From JACDAN01 sp036554945 (GTDB lineage: Bacteria > Actinomycetota > Thermoleophilia > Gaiellales > Gaiellaceae), in contig DATBMH010000058.1 in assembly GCA_036554945.1 (NCBI GenBank), positions 1-22,985 of the forward strand: 22,985 bases of DNA, in the 5' to 3' direction. The notes under the pieces were generated by a model that saw nothing but the letters and a program-made list of their open reading frames with translations, did no database searches and was not told the DNA's origin. Numbering within the stretch: the first letter of the stretch is position 1; every line of letters starts with the position of its first letter. This document shows, in pieces, positions 1 through 7,478 of this stretch. Made by a program: the position numbers and the translations under genes.

Positions 1-836
1 GTGAAGGTCGAGCCGCGCAGCTCCGCCGGCTCGAGCGTGCCGGCGCGGGCGCTCTCCGCCAGCCGGGCCGCCTCGGCCTCGAGCTCCTCCAGCGACCTCT
101 CGTCCGCGGCCCGCAGCACGGGCACGACCAGGCCCTCGTCGGTCTGGACGGCGACGCCGAGGTCGTACCGCTCCCAGAGGACGATCTCCTCGCCGTCCAG
201 CGTCGCGTTCAGCTCGGGGACGTCCTTGAGCCCGGCGACGACCGCCTGCAGGAGGTACGGCAGGTACGAGCGCTCGCCGCGCGCAGCCGCGAGAGCGGTG
301 AAGTCGCACTCCTCGACGACCGTGACCGCGGGCACCTCGCGGTGGGCGACGGCCAGGTGGCGGGCGATCTCCCGCCGCGTGCCGCGCAGCGGGACACGGC
401 GCTCGGGGCCACGCCCCGGTGCCCGGCCCCCGGACAGGGCCGAAAAGCGCCTGACGTCCTCCTCGGTCACCCGCCCACCCGGCCCGGTGCCGGCGAGGAG
501 CGCGAGGTCGACGCCCAGCTCCGCGGCGATCTTGCGGACGACGGGCGTCGCCTGGACGCGCCGGGCGGGCTCCGCAGGCCCGGCCGGGGCCGGCGCCTCG
601 CCGTCTCCGATGACGACGAGCGGCGTCCCGACCGGGACGAGCTCGCCGGCAGGGACGAGGATGTGGGCCACCGTGCCCGAGGCGGGCGAGGGGATCTCGA
701 CGGTCGTCTTGTCCGTGTGCACCTCGACGAGCGGGTCGTCCTCGGCGATCTCCTGACCCTCCTGGACGAGCCAGCGAGCGATCTCGCCCTCGGTCAGGCC
801 CTCGCCGAGATCGGGCAGCTTGAACTCGTACGCCAC
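1..836 (-). CDS. Dihydrolipoamide acyltransferase (E2) of a 2-oxoacid dehydrogenase complex, 3' end cut by window edge
   Basis: The visible 278 codons encode the N-terminal part of an E2 subunit, the core of a pyruvate or branched-chain 2-oxoacid dehydrogenase, which moves the acyl group from E1 to coenzyme A. Residues 1-80 form a lipoyl domain, with the lipoylated lysine in TDKTTVE at about residue 43. An Ala/Pro-rich linker follows, then a peripheral-subunit-binding domain (about 87-130, ending GRVTEEDV). The catalytic acyltransferase domain starts near 147 with RREIARHL. The HxxxD active site would lie beyond the edge. I place the start at the GTG giving (M)AYEFKLPDLGEG, because the lipoyl fold begins at once; its ribosome site is weak. 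The E1 genes lie upstream on the same strand, separated by a hydrolase and a HIRAN gene. No E3 gene is visible. Substrate (pyruvate, branched-chain or acetoin) cannot be decided here. Confidence 0.93.
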   Translation of the reverse strand, partial: MAYEFKLPDLGEGLTEGEIARWLVQEGQEIAEDDPLVEVHTDKTTVEIPSPASGTVAHILVPAGELVPVGTPLVVIGDGEAPAPAGPAEPARRVQATPVVRKIAAELGVDLALLAGTGPGGRVTEEDVRRFSALSGGRAPGRGPERRVPLRGTRREIARHLAVAHREVPAVTVVEECDFTALAAARGERSYLPYLLQAVVAGLKDVPELNATLDGEEIVLWERYDLGVAVQTDEGLVVPVLRAADERSLEELEAEAARLAESARAGTLEPAELRGSTF

Positions 837-862
837 ACCCTGATTCTCACCGAAAGCGCCTA

Positions 863-877
863 GTAACACAGTGTTAC
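863..877. promoter_or_regulatory. Operator-like palindrome, copy A, upstream of the E2 gene
   Basis: GTAACACAGTGTTAC has perfect 7-base arms around a central A. It lies 27 bases upstream of the E2 start. A second, slightly imperfect copy lies 56 bases further upstream. The size and symmetry fit a dimeric repressor such as a TetR- or GntR-family protein. The regulator is not identifiable from this window, and I could not place the E2 -10/-35 elements with confidence. Confidence 0.6.
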
Positions 878-916
878 AACCGGCTCGAACCAGCCTCCCG
901 AGCGGTCCCAGCGAGC

Positions 917-935
917 AAGTAACACAGTGTCACTT
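917..935. promoter_or_regulatory. Operator-like palindrome, copy B, between the HIRAN and E2 genes
   Basis: The core GTAACACAGTGTCAC (919-933) matches copy A at 14 of 15 bases. The dyad extends to AAGTAACACAGTGTCACTT with one mismatched pair. It ends four bases from the HIRAN stop codon, so it belongs to the E2 promoter region. Repetition of the same dyad within 60 bases makes chance unlikely. Confidence 0.6.
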
Positions 936-938
936 GGC

Positions 939-1325
939 TCAGCGCGGCGTCCCGATCCAGGCGTCGGCCGGGGCGATCAGCACTCGAAGGCCGCCCTCGA
1001 AGCGCCAGAGGGACACCGCCTGCTCGTCGCCGCACAACTCGGGCGCGACCTCGCGCGGGACGTAGCCCACCTGCAGCGTCCGCTCCTCGTTCCAGATCCC
1101 GACGGCGTTCGGGTCGTGCTCGTTCTCCGGCTCCGGGACGAGGGCGAGGCGGCGACCGGGGTCGAACGACGGGTCGGGCAGCGCCTCGGGCCGGTAGGAC
1201 ACGCCCGCCGCGGGCACGACGCGGATCCGCTCGTCCTCCCAGCGCACCGGCTCACCCGTGGCCGCATCCCGGAGGAGGTAGCCGGACCCGCCGCGCTCGA
1301 GCCAGAGGCGCAGGCGTTCGCTCAC
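939..1325 (-). CDS. Small stand-alone HIRAN-domain protein
   Basis: 128-residue protein. Residues about 58-105 carry the HIRAN signature: LALVPEPENEHDPNAVGI followed by VGYVPREVAPEL. HIRAN domains bind DNA ends or stalled-fork structures when fused to helicases such as HLTF. Short bacterial stand-alone versions exist and their role is largely unknown. The GTG start (MSERLRLW) overlaps the stop of the upstream hydrolase gene in a GTGA arrangement, which suggests translational coupling. The N-terminal 55 residues look like a small beta-rich extension and match no domain I know. The role in this metabolic context is not clear. A longer in-frame reading upstream lies antisense to nothing but inside the hydrolase gene and is rejected. 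Confidence 0.8.
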   Translation of the reverse strand: MSERLRLWLERGGSGYLLRDAATGEPVRWEDERIRVVPAAGVSYRPEALPDPSFDPGRRLALVPEPENEHDPNAVGIWNEERTLQVGYVPREVAPELCGDEQAVSLWRFEGGLRVLIAPADAWIGTPR

Positions 1326-2179
1326 ACGCGGAACGCGTCGTCCCTGAGGACGGCGTGGACGCCGAGCGTCCCGTTCACGACCTGCGTCACGCGCAGGTCG
1401 ACGCCCACGCTCGCGAGGACGAGCGCGTCGCCGCCGAAGACGCCGAGCTCGCGGCCCATCAGCGCGACCATCCCGTCCACCGCGATCCTCGCCGCCCGTC
1501 CGAGGTGCTCGTCCAGCCCGAACGTCAGCCAGGCGCCCTGGATGCGCGCGACCGGCCACTCGAGCTCGAGCGACTCGTCGACGTCAAGCGTCAGCCGCGC
1601 CTGGACGGGGGTCTCGATCGCGGTCCCTGAGACCTCGCCGTCGCCCTGCGCCGCATGCCCGTCGCCCGCCGAGAACAGGGCGCCGTCGACCGGGATCGGG
1701 AGGTAGAGCGTCGTCCCGGCCACGAGCTCCTTGCAGTCGAGGTTGCCGCCCCAGCGCCGCGGCGGAATCGTCGAGTGGACGCCGGGCTCCGGCGGCGGCA
1801 TGCCCATGACGCCGAGGAACGGCGCGAGGTCGAGCTCCCGGTCGAGCGCGCGGCCGATCCCGGCACGGAGATCCCAGTAGACGGAGTGCTCCTCGCCGCC
1901 GTGCGTGACGCCCCAGTGCGAGGGCCGGACCTCCTCGATGCGGACGACGAGCGTCTGCCCGGCCTTCGCCCCGCGCACCTCGATCGGCCCGGCGAGCGCG
2001 TGCCCGGTGTCGATCTCCGGATTCCGTGCGACGACCGACTCGTCCCACTCGACGTCCCAGGCGTGGTTCGGCACCGAGATCCGCACGGACTCGCCGCGAT
2101 CGACCGAGAGCACGGGCTCGAGCTCGCGCGAGAAGTGTCCGTGCAGCGCCCACGGCTCGCAGGGAAGCTCGTGGACCAT
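1322..2179 (-). CDS. Acetamidase/formamidase family hydrolase
   Basis: 285-residue member of the FmdA/AmdA family, which releases ammonia from small amides such as formamide or acetamide. Family features visible in order are NHAWDVEWDE near the N-terminus, a GPIEVRGAKAGQTLVV beta segment, FLGVMGMPP, and the conserved GGNLDCKELVAGTTLYLP followed by LFSAGDGHAAQGDGEVSG, which holds the acidic and histidine residues expected at the active site. The length is typical of the shorter family members. The ATG start overlaps the E1-beta stop by one base (TGATG), and the 3' end overlaps the HIRAN gene. The true substrate is open. An amide product linked to 2-oxoacid breakdown is one possibility suggested only by position. 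Confidence 0.88.
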   Translation of the reverse strand: MVHELPCEPWALHGHFSRELEPVLSVDRGESVRISVPNHAWDVEWDESVVARNPEIDTGHALAGPIEVRGAKAGQTLVVRIEEVRPSHWGVTHGGEEHSVYWDLRAGIGRALDRELDLAPFLGVMGMPPPEPGVHSTIPPRRWGGNLDCKELVAGTTLYLPIPVDGALFSAGDGHAAQGDGEVSGTAIETPVQARLTLDVDESLELEWPVARIQGAWLTFGLDEHLGRAARIAVDGMVALMGRELGVFGGDALVLASVGVDLRVTQVVNGTLGVHAVLRDDAFRV

Positions 2180-3153
2180 CAGAACTCGAGCAGCTTCCGC
2201 GCCGCGGCGACCACGCGCTCGACGGACGGCATGTACGCGTCCTCGATCTGCCAGTACGGATACGGCACGTCGTAGCCGGTGACGCGGATCACGGGGCCTC
2301 GCAGGTCGAGGATCGCCTTCTCGGCGAGGATCGCCGCCAGCTCGGCGCCGAACCCGGCGGTCCGGGGCGCCTCCTGGACGATCACGACGCGCCCGGTCTT
2401 CGCGGCGGACGCGAGCAGCGCGTCCTCGTCGAGCGGCTTGAGCGTCCGCAGGTCGAGCACCTCGGTGCTCGCCTCGCCCGCCAGCTCGTCCGCCGCCTGC
2501 TCGCAGAGCGGCACCATCGACCCGTACGCGACGAGCGTGACCTCCGTCCCCTCCCGCGCGATCCGCGCCTCGCCGAGCGGCACCGTGTGCTCGCCCTCGG
2601 GCACCTCGCCGCGGAGCGTCCGGTAGTGGAGCTTCGGTTCGAGGATCACGACCGGATCGGGATCGCGGATCGCCGAGGCCAGCAGGCCCTTCGCGTCCGC
2701 AGGCGTCGACGGGATCGCGACCTTCACGCCCGGCGTGTGCGCGTAGTACGCCTCCGGCGAGTCGTCGTGGAGCTCCGGTGCGCGCACGCCGCCGCCGTAT
2801 GGCATGCGGATCGTGACCGGGAACTCCATCGCGCCGCCCGTGCGCCAGCGGTACCGCCCCACGTGCGTGATCAGCTGGTCGAGGCACGGGTAGCTGAAGG
2901 CGTCGTACTGCATCTCGCAGACGGGCCGCCAGCCCGCCATGCAGAGACCGACGGCGGTGCCGAGGATGCCGGCCTCGGCCAGCGGCGTGTCGACGCAGCG
3001 GTCCGGGCCGAACCGGTCGAGCAGGCCGGCTGTGGCGCGGAAGACGCCGCCTGCGCGGCCGACGTCCTCGCCCATGACCATGACGCTCTCGTCGCGGTCG
3101 AGCTCGACGTGGAAGCAGTCGTTGATCGCCTCGACCAGGAGCTTTTCAGCCAA
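2179..3153 (-). CDS. 2-oxoacid dehydrogenase E1 component, beta subunit
   Basis: 324-residue beta subunit of a heterotetrameric, thiamine diphosphate-dependent E1 (pyruvate or branched-chain 2-oxoacid dehydrogenase). It has the usual pyrimidine-binding opening VMVMGEDVGRAGGVF, then DTPLAEAGILGTAVGL, the EMQYDAFSYPCLDQL segment, and a C-terminal transketolase-like domain ending in YPYWQIEDAYMPS. Length is normal for the family. The start is a TTG preceded by a strong GAGGAGG site. It overlaps the end of the E1-alpha gene by eight bases, so the two subunits are probably coupled in translation. Confidence 0.95.
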   Translation of the reverse strand: MAEKLLVEAINDCFHVELDRDESVMVMGEDVGRAGGVFRATAGLLDRFGPDRCVDTPLAEAGILGTAVGLCMAGWRPVCEMQYDAFSYPCLDQLITHVGRYRWRTGGAMEFPVTIRMPYGGGVRAPELHDDSPEAYYAHTPGVKVAIPSTPADAKGLLASAIRDPDPVVILEPKLHYRTLRGEVPEGEHTVPLGEARIAREGTEVTLVAYGSMVPLCEQAADELAGEASTEVLDLRTLKPLDEDALLASAAKTGRVVIVQEAPRTAGFGAELAAILAEKAILDLRGPVIRVTGYDVPYPYWQIEDAYMPSVERVVAAARKLLEF

Positions 3154-4210
3154 GGATCCTCCTCAGCTCCGCCAGGTCCTCCGCGAACGACGCGGGCGGG
3201 TTCGCCAGCGCGTGCTCGAAGACGAGCCCCGGATCCGCGGGCGGCTCGGCCTCGGCGGCGGCGATGCCCTCGCGCATCCGGTCGAGCGCCTCGGCCTTGA
3301 TCTGCTCCGCGCGCTCGTCGGTCAGGACGCCGGCGCGCTGGAGGTAGCCCTCGTACCGCCCCAGGCACTCGTTCTGCCTCTCCTCCTCGACCCGCTCGAG
3401 GTCGATGTACGCGCTCGGGTCGTCGGCGGTCGCGTGCGGCGCGGCACGGTACGTCACCGCCTCGATGAAGGTCGGGCCGGCGCCCGCCCGTGCGCGCTCG
3501 ACGGCCGTCCGCGTCGCCTCGTACACCGCCAGCACGTCGCCGCCGTCGACCCGGACGCCCGGCATGCCGTAGCCGGCGGCCTTGTCCGCGAGCGTCTGGG
3601 CGGCGGTCTGCGCCGAGAGCGGCGTCGAGATCGCCCACTGGTTGTTGTTGCAGAGGAGGATTGCCGGCGCCTTCATCACCGCGGCGAAGTTGGCGCCCTC
3701 ATGGAACGCGCCCTCCGAGGTGGCGCCGTCGCCGAAGTACGCGATCGCCACCGTCTTCTCGCCCCGCAGCTTCTTCCCCCATGCGAGGCCGGCGGCATGC
3801 GGCACGTGCGTCCCGATCGGCACGCAGATCGACGCGACGCTGTAGTCCAGCGGGTTCCACCAGCCCGCGGGGTGGCCGCGCCACCAGGAGAGGACGGTCG
3901 AGACCGGCATCCCGCGCAGCAGCCCGATCGCCGACTCGCGGTAGCTCGGGAAGATCCAGTCCTCCCGCTCGAGCGCGTACACCGAGCCCGCCTGCATCGC
4001 CTCGTGGTTCCAGAAGATCGCGTACGTGCCGATCCGGCCCTGGCGGTGGTAGACGAGCGACCGCTCGTCGTAGGTGCGGAGCGTGACCATCGAGCGGTAG
4101 AGCTCGATCAGGTCGCTCTCGTCGAGCCCTTCGACCTCGCCGTCCGGGATGCCCTCTCCGTCGCCGATGACGCGGCGAAGCTCGCGCTCGTCGGGCAGGA
4201 CTTGCGCCAT
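3146..4210 (-). CDS. 2-oxoacid dehydrogenase E1 component, alpha subunit
   Basis: 354-residue alpha subunit of the E1 decarboxylase. The thiamine diphosphate motif is complete, running from GDG at 160-162 to NNN at 188-190. The upstream segment RQGRIGTYAIFWNHEA followed by DWIFPSYRE resembles the pyruvate dehydrogenase alpha subunit of Gram-positive bacteria. Branched-chain or acetoin specificity cannot be excluded. The reading frame continues upstream into the preceding gene, so the ATG at 4210 is chosen by homology (MAQVLPDERELRR). I see no good ribosome site before it, which is odd. The gap to the upstream membrane-protein gene is only 22 bases. Confidence 0.94.
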   Translation of the reverse strand: MAQVLPDERELRRVIGDGEGIPDGEVEGLDESDLIELYRSMVTLRTYDERSLVYHRQGRIGTYAIFWNHEAMQAGSVYALEREDWIFPSYRESAIGLLRGMPVSTVLSWWRGHPAGWWNPLDYSVASICVPIGTHVPHAAGLAWGKKLRGEKTVAIAYFGDGATSEGAFHEGANFAAVMKAPAILLCNNNQWAISTPLSAQTAAQTLADKAAGYGMPGVRVDGGDVLAVYEATRTAVERARAGAGPTFIEAVTYRAAPHATADDPSAYIDLERVEEERQNECLGRYEGYLQRAGVLTDERAEQIKAEALDRMREGIAAAEAEPPADPGLVFEHALANPPASFAEDLAELRRILG

Positions 4211-4232
4211 GGCAGCCGCGAATCTACCCGAG

Positions 4233-4760
4233 TCAGGCGACGCGGCGGCTGAGCGCCAGCACCGCGGCGGCGAGGGCGACGGCGGCGGCCACGCCGCCCG
4301 CCTCGAGGACGAGCCCGCCGCCGGCGTCGATCCGCGCCACCGAGACGAGGACGGCGCCCACGGCGATCGTGCCGGCGAGGAGGCCCGAGAGGAGCGCGAT
4401 GCGCCGCGCGGCGATCCCGCCGACCGCCGGTCGGCTCTGCCGCGCCTCGAGCGACCAGTAGGACAGCTCCCCGACCGCGAGCAGCCCGGCCGCGTAGAGC
4501 GGTGAGCGCCCGGGGTCCGCCTCCTCCGCAAAGGACAGCGCAGCCGCGGCACCGAGGCCGAGCAGGACCCACGGGACGACGATCGACCGGCCGCGCCAGA
4601 GCCCGGCGGCGAGCACGGCCGTGCCGGCGACGGCCAGTCCCGCCGCGACCGGCTCGAGCTCTCCGGCGCCGAGGAACGCGACGCCGCCGACGAGCGCCGC
4701 CGCGAGCACCGCGACCGCGCCCGCGGCTAGCGGCGTGCGAGATGCGCGGCCCGTCGAAAT
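4233..4760 (-). CDS. Multi-pass integral membrane protein of unknown function
   Basis: About 175 residues, almost entirely hydrophobic Ala/Leu/Val/Gly helices (an estimated five membrane segments), ending in LSRRVA. I do not recognise a family. It follows the DUF58 gene on the same strand and overlaps its end. No ATG, GTG or TTG lies in frame near the expected N-terminus. The best-placed start is an ATT at 4760, six bases after a full AGGAGGT site (4773-4767). The next usual start is a GTG at 4709, which would remove most of the first helix. The strong site also encodes Glu-Glu-Val of DUF58, so it may be coincidence. It probably belongs to the MoxR-DUF58 membrane cluster. Confidence 0.65.
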   Translation of the reverse strand: MSTGRASRTPLAAGAVAVLAAALVGGVAFLGAGELEPVAAGLAVAGTAVLAAGLWRGRSIVVPWVLLGLGAAAALSFAEEADPGRSPLYAAGLLAVGELSYWSLEARQSRPAVGGIAARRIALLSGLLAGTIAVGAVLVSVARIDAGGGLVLEAGGVAAAVALAAAVLALSRRVA

Positions 4761-5998
4761 GCGGCCACCTCCTCGATCACGGCCTGGAGCGCCTCGTGCT
4801 CGCGCCACTCGACGACCGGGACGCCGAGCGCGTGGAACGCCGTCCGTCGTGCATCGCGCCTGAGGAGCCACAGGCGCTCGACGAGCGGCTCGGCGTCGTC
4901 GTCCGCCGGCGGCGCGAACGGCACGGGCGAGATCTCGATCACCGCGACGTCGAAGCCGCGCCGGCGAAGGTCGGTCAGCGCGGCCAGAGCGCGGTCGTCG
5001 AGCAGCGGCGAGAGCGCGACCACCAGCGCCTGCGGGGGCAGGGTCCGCCGGGGGACGACGTCGATGTCCTTCCAGGCGTAGCTGAGCATGATCTCGGCAT
5101 CGAGCAGCGCGTCCACGATGCGGTACCGCTGGACGATCCCCGTCGCCGGCGTGAGCCAGTTCAGGACCCCGCCGAAGACCACGAGCCCGACGCGGTCGCG
5201 GTGGGCGAGGTACTGCTCCGCGAGCGTCGCCGCCGCCCGCACGGCGAGATCGAGCGTCCCGGCGTCGCCGCGCCTGGCCTCGACGAACGTGTCGAGGAAG
5301 AGGACGACGTCGGTGTTGCGCTCCGGGTGCAGGTCGTTCACCCAGAGCTCGCCGGACCGGGCCGTCGCCCGCCAGTTGACGCGGCGGAGCCGGTCCCCGT
5401 GGACGAACGGCCGGAGGTCGGCGAACTCGATGCCCTCGCCGCGCTCCCTCGCCACCTGGTTCCCCGCCGACGGCTGGGTCTCGAGCGGCCGGAGCACCGA
5501 CCGGAGGCGCTCCGCCGACGGGTAGACCTTGAGCGGCTGGGCCTGGCCGACGCGCTGCTCGTAGACGAACAGCCCGAGCGCGTCTCGGCTCCGAACGACG
5601 GCCTCGCCGAGGTCGTAGGCGCCCCAGTGGCCGCATTCGATCCGCCAGGCGAGCTCGAGGGTCTGGCCCGGCCCCGCCCTGACGAGCGCCGGGCTCGGCC
5701 CCTCGACGACGCGTCCACCCTCGGGCAGCAGGACCGCGACCTCGGCGATGGGCAGCCCGACGTCCGGGCGCAGCTCCAGCTCGAGGCCGACCGTCGCGCC
5801 CTCGACGGTGCGCTCCGCTTCCGGTGTCGACCAGACGCGAAAGGACGGCTCGCGGGCGAGCGGGAGGCCCAGCGCGGGGACGAGCGCGAACGGCGCCGCG
5901 AGCACGGCGAGCTCCGGCCGCCCGAGTGCCACCCCCGCGAGCAGGCCGAACGCGGCGAGCCCGGCGTACGCCGTCAGCTTCGGAGCGGTCGTCCTCAA
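4727..5998 (-). CDS. DUF58 domain protein (MoxR partner, von Willebrand A-like)
   Basis: 423 residues. Two N-terminal membrane helices (about 8-45) are followed by a beta-rich region and then the DUF58 block near 190-215, with GIEFADLRPFVHGDRLRRVNW. After it comes a von Willebrand A-like fold containing VVLFLDTF and VGLVVFGG. DUF58 proteins are encoded next to MoxR ATPases and are thought to act with them in assembling or remodelling envelope proteins; the exact substrate is generally unknown. The TTG start (MRTTAPKL) overlaps the MoxR stop in a TTGA arrangement. The C-terminus overlaps the following membrane-protein gene. Confidence 0.9.
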   Translation of the reverse strand: MRTTAPKLTAYAGLAAFGLLAGVALGRPELAVLAAPFALVPALGLPLAREPSFRVWSTPEAERTVEGATVGLELELRPDVGLPIAEVAVLLPEGGRVVEGPSPALVRAGPGQTLELAWRIECGHWGAYDLGEAVVRSRDALGLFVYEQRVGQAQPLKVYPSAERLRSVLRPLETQPSAGNQVARERGEGIEFADLRPFVHGDRLRRVNWRATARSGELWVNDLHPERNTDVVLFLDTFVEARRGDAGTLDLAVRAAATLAEQYLAHRDRVGLVVFGGVLNWLTPATGIVQRYRIVDALLDAEIMLSYAWKDIDVVPRRTLPPQALVVALSPLLDDRALAALTDLRRRGFDVAVIEISPVPFAPPADDDAEPLVERLWLLRRDARRTAFHALGVPVVEWREHEALQAVIEEVAAFRRAAHLARR

Positions 5999-6966
5999 TC
6001 CGACACGGGCGCGACGTCCTCGGCCGCCGGCGTCGGCACCTGCTCGAGGACATCCCGCACGACCTGCTCTGCCGGGATCCGCTGCACCCAGAGCTCGGGG
6101 CGAAGCGTGAGACGGTGGGCGAGCGCCGGCACCGCGACCGCCTTCACGTCGTCCGGGGTCACGAAGTCGCGGCCGTCGAGCAGCGCGTGCCCGCGGGCGA
6201 GCTTGAGGATCGCGAGCGTGCCGCGTGGGCTGGAGCCCACCTCGACGGCGGCGGCCGTCCTCGTCGCCGCCACGACGTCGACGATGTAGTACCCGACGGA
6301 CTCGGCCACGTGGACGCCCTCGAGCGCGCCCTGCAGCTCGAGCAGCTCCTCCCGGTTCACGACCGGCCCGAGGACGACCTCGTCCGTCTCGCGCTCGACC
6401 CGCCGCTCGACGATCTGCCACTCCTCGTCACGCCCGGGGTAGCCCACGCCGATCCGGAGCAGGAAGCGGTCGAGCTGCGCCTCCGGCAGCGGGTAGGTGC
6501 CCTCGTACTCGATCGGGTTCTGCGTGGCGAGCACGAGGAACGGCCGGTCGAGCGGCCGCGTCACGCCCTCGCTGGTCACCTGCCGCTCCTGCATCGCCTC
6601 GAGCAGCGCGGCCTGCGTCTTCGGCGGCGCCCGGTTGATCTCGTCGGCGAGGAGGAGGTTCGTGAAGATGGGCCCGGGACGGAACTCGAACTCCGCCGAC
6701 CGCTGGTCGAAGATCGAGGCGCCGGTGACGTCCGACGGCATCAGGTCGGGCGTGAACTGGATGCGCGAGAACTCCATGCTCGTCACCTGCGCGAAGGAGC
6801 GTGCGATCAGCGTCTTGGCAAGCCCCGGGTAGTCCTCGATCAGGACGTGGCCGTCGGCGAGAAGCCCGAGCAGGACGAGCTCGAGCGCGTCGCGCTTCCC
6901 GACCACGGCCCGCTCGACCTCGCTCAGGACGAGGTCGCAGCGCTCGCCGAACGCCTCGGCATCCAT
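5995..6966 (-). CDS. MoxR-family AAA+ ATPase
   Basis: 323-residue chaperone-like ATPase of the MoxR group. The Walker A motif is YPGLAKT (46-52) and Walker B is LLLADEINR, followed by the family signature PPKTQAALLEAMQERQVT. Further on, ATQNPIEYEGTYPLPEAQLDRFL covers sensor 1 and the arginine-finger region. Length is normal. MoxR ATPases act with DUF58/VWA partners encoded beside them, as here. The ATG start overlaps the stop of the small membrane-protein gene by one base (TGATG), and its own stop overlaps the DUF58 start, so expression is probably tightly coupled. Confidence 0.96.
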   Translation of the reverse strand: MDAEAFGERCDLVLSEVERAVVGKRDALELVLLGLLADGHVLIEDYPGLAKTLIARSFAQVTSMEFSRIQFTPDLMPSDVTGASIFDQRSAEFEFRPGPIFTNLLLADEINRAPPKTQAALLEAMQERQVTSEGVTRPLDRPFLVLATQNPIEYEGTYPLPEAQLDRFLLRIGVGYPGRDEEWQIVERRVERETDEVVLGPVVNREELLELQGALEGVHVAESVGYYIVDVVAATRTAAAVEVGSSPRGTLAILKLARGHALLDGRDFVTPDDVKAVAVPALAHRLTLRPELWVQRIPAEQVVRDVLEQVPTPAAEDVAPVSD

Positions 6967-7478
6967 CAGCGAATCCTCTCAAGCGCGCGGACGACCCGGC
7001 CCAGCTCGTCCGCGTCGATCCCCGGGGCGTTCCGGTCCCGGGGAGCGGGCCGGGCCGGCCGCAGCAGGTCCCACGCCTCCTCGCCGAGGAGCTGCTCGGC
7101 GCGACCGCTCTCCAGCCGGACCCCGCGGCCGGCGAGCCGGTTCTCGGCGATCTCGACGAGCGTCGGCCGCAGCCGGTAGTGGAGGTCGAACGCCGTCTGC
7201 ATCCCGAGCTGCACCTCCCGCGCGAGCTTGTCCCGCTCCGCGATCCGGACCAGGCGCTGGGCGGGCCGGTGGAGGGCGTCGTCGAACTCGGAGCGCTCAC
7301 CGGGCTGCCTGCGCCGCCGCAGCAGCGTCACCAGCCGGGCGACCGCGATCCCGCCGAGCGCGAGGACGTAGAGGTCGAGCACGAGATCGCGCCGCTCGGG
7401 AGCGACCACGAGCGCCACGGCCGCGACGAAGGTCGCGAGCAGCCCGAAGCCGAGGATGGGGAGCAGCCTGCGGCTCAA
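6966..7478 (-). CDS. Small membrane-anchored protein of the MoxR cluster, unknown function
   Basis: 170 residues. Two hydrophobic helices fill the first 55 residues (LLPILGFGLLATFVAAVALVV and LVLDLYVLALGGIAVARLV). A run of arginines follows, then a charged, probably cytoplasmic, helical tail containing AEQLLGEEAWDLL. I know no named domain. Small proteins of this form are often found between DUF4129 and MoxR genes in actinobacterial clusters. The TTG start overlaps the DUF4129 stop (TTGA). Confidence 0.82.
   Translation of the reverse strand: MSRRLLPILGFGLLATFVAAVALVVAPERRDLVLDLYVLALGGIAVARLVTLLRRRRQPGERSEFDDALHRPAQRLVRIAERDKLAREVQLGMQTAFDLHYRLRPTLVEIAENRLAGRGVRLESGRAEQLLGEEAWDLLRPARPAPRDRNAPGIDADELGRVVRALERIR

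Noticed and set aside
837..938. Promoter of the E2 gene within the paired-dyad region
   Set aside because: Several weak combinations, such as TTCGAG with TTACTA, are possible but none stands out.
1322..2887. Extended N-terminus for the acetamidase/formamidase gene
   Set aside because: The extra 235 codons lie inside the E1-beta gene in another frame and are low complexity. The ATG at 2179 fits the family length.
4233..6053. Minus-strand frame of 606 codons ending with the multi-pass membrane protein
   Set aside because: The first 430 codons are an arginine-rich shadow of DUF58 in another frame. Only the hydrophobic end is credible as a protein.
4502..6289. Open frame of nearly 600 codons on the plus strand opposite the DUF58 gene
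   Set aside because: Low-complexity Arg/Pro/Glu-rich product typical of an antisense frame; the minus strand encodes clear DUF58 and MoxR domains.
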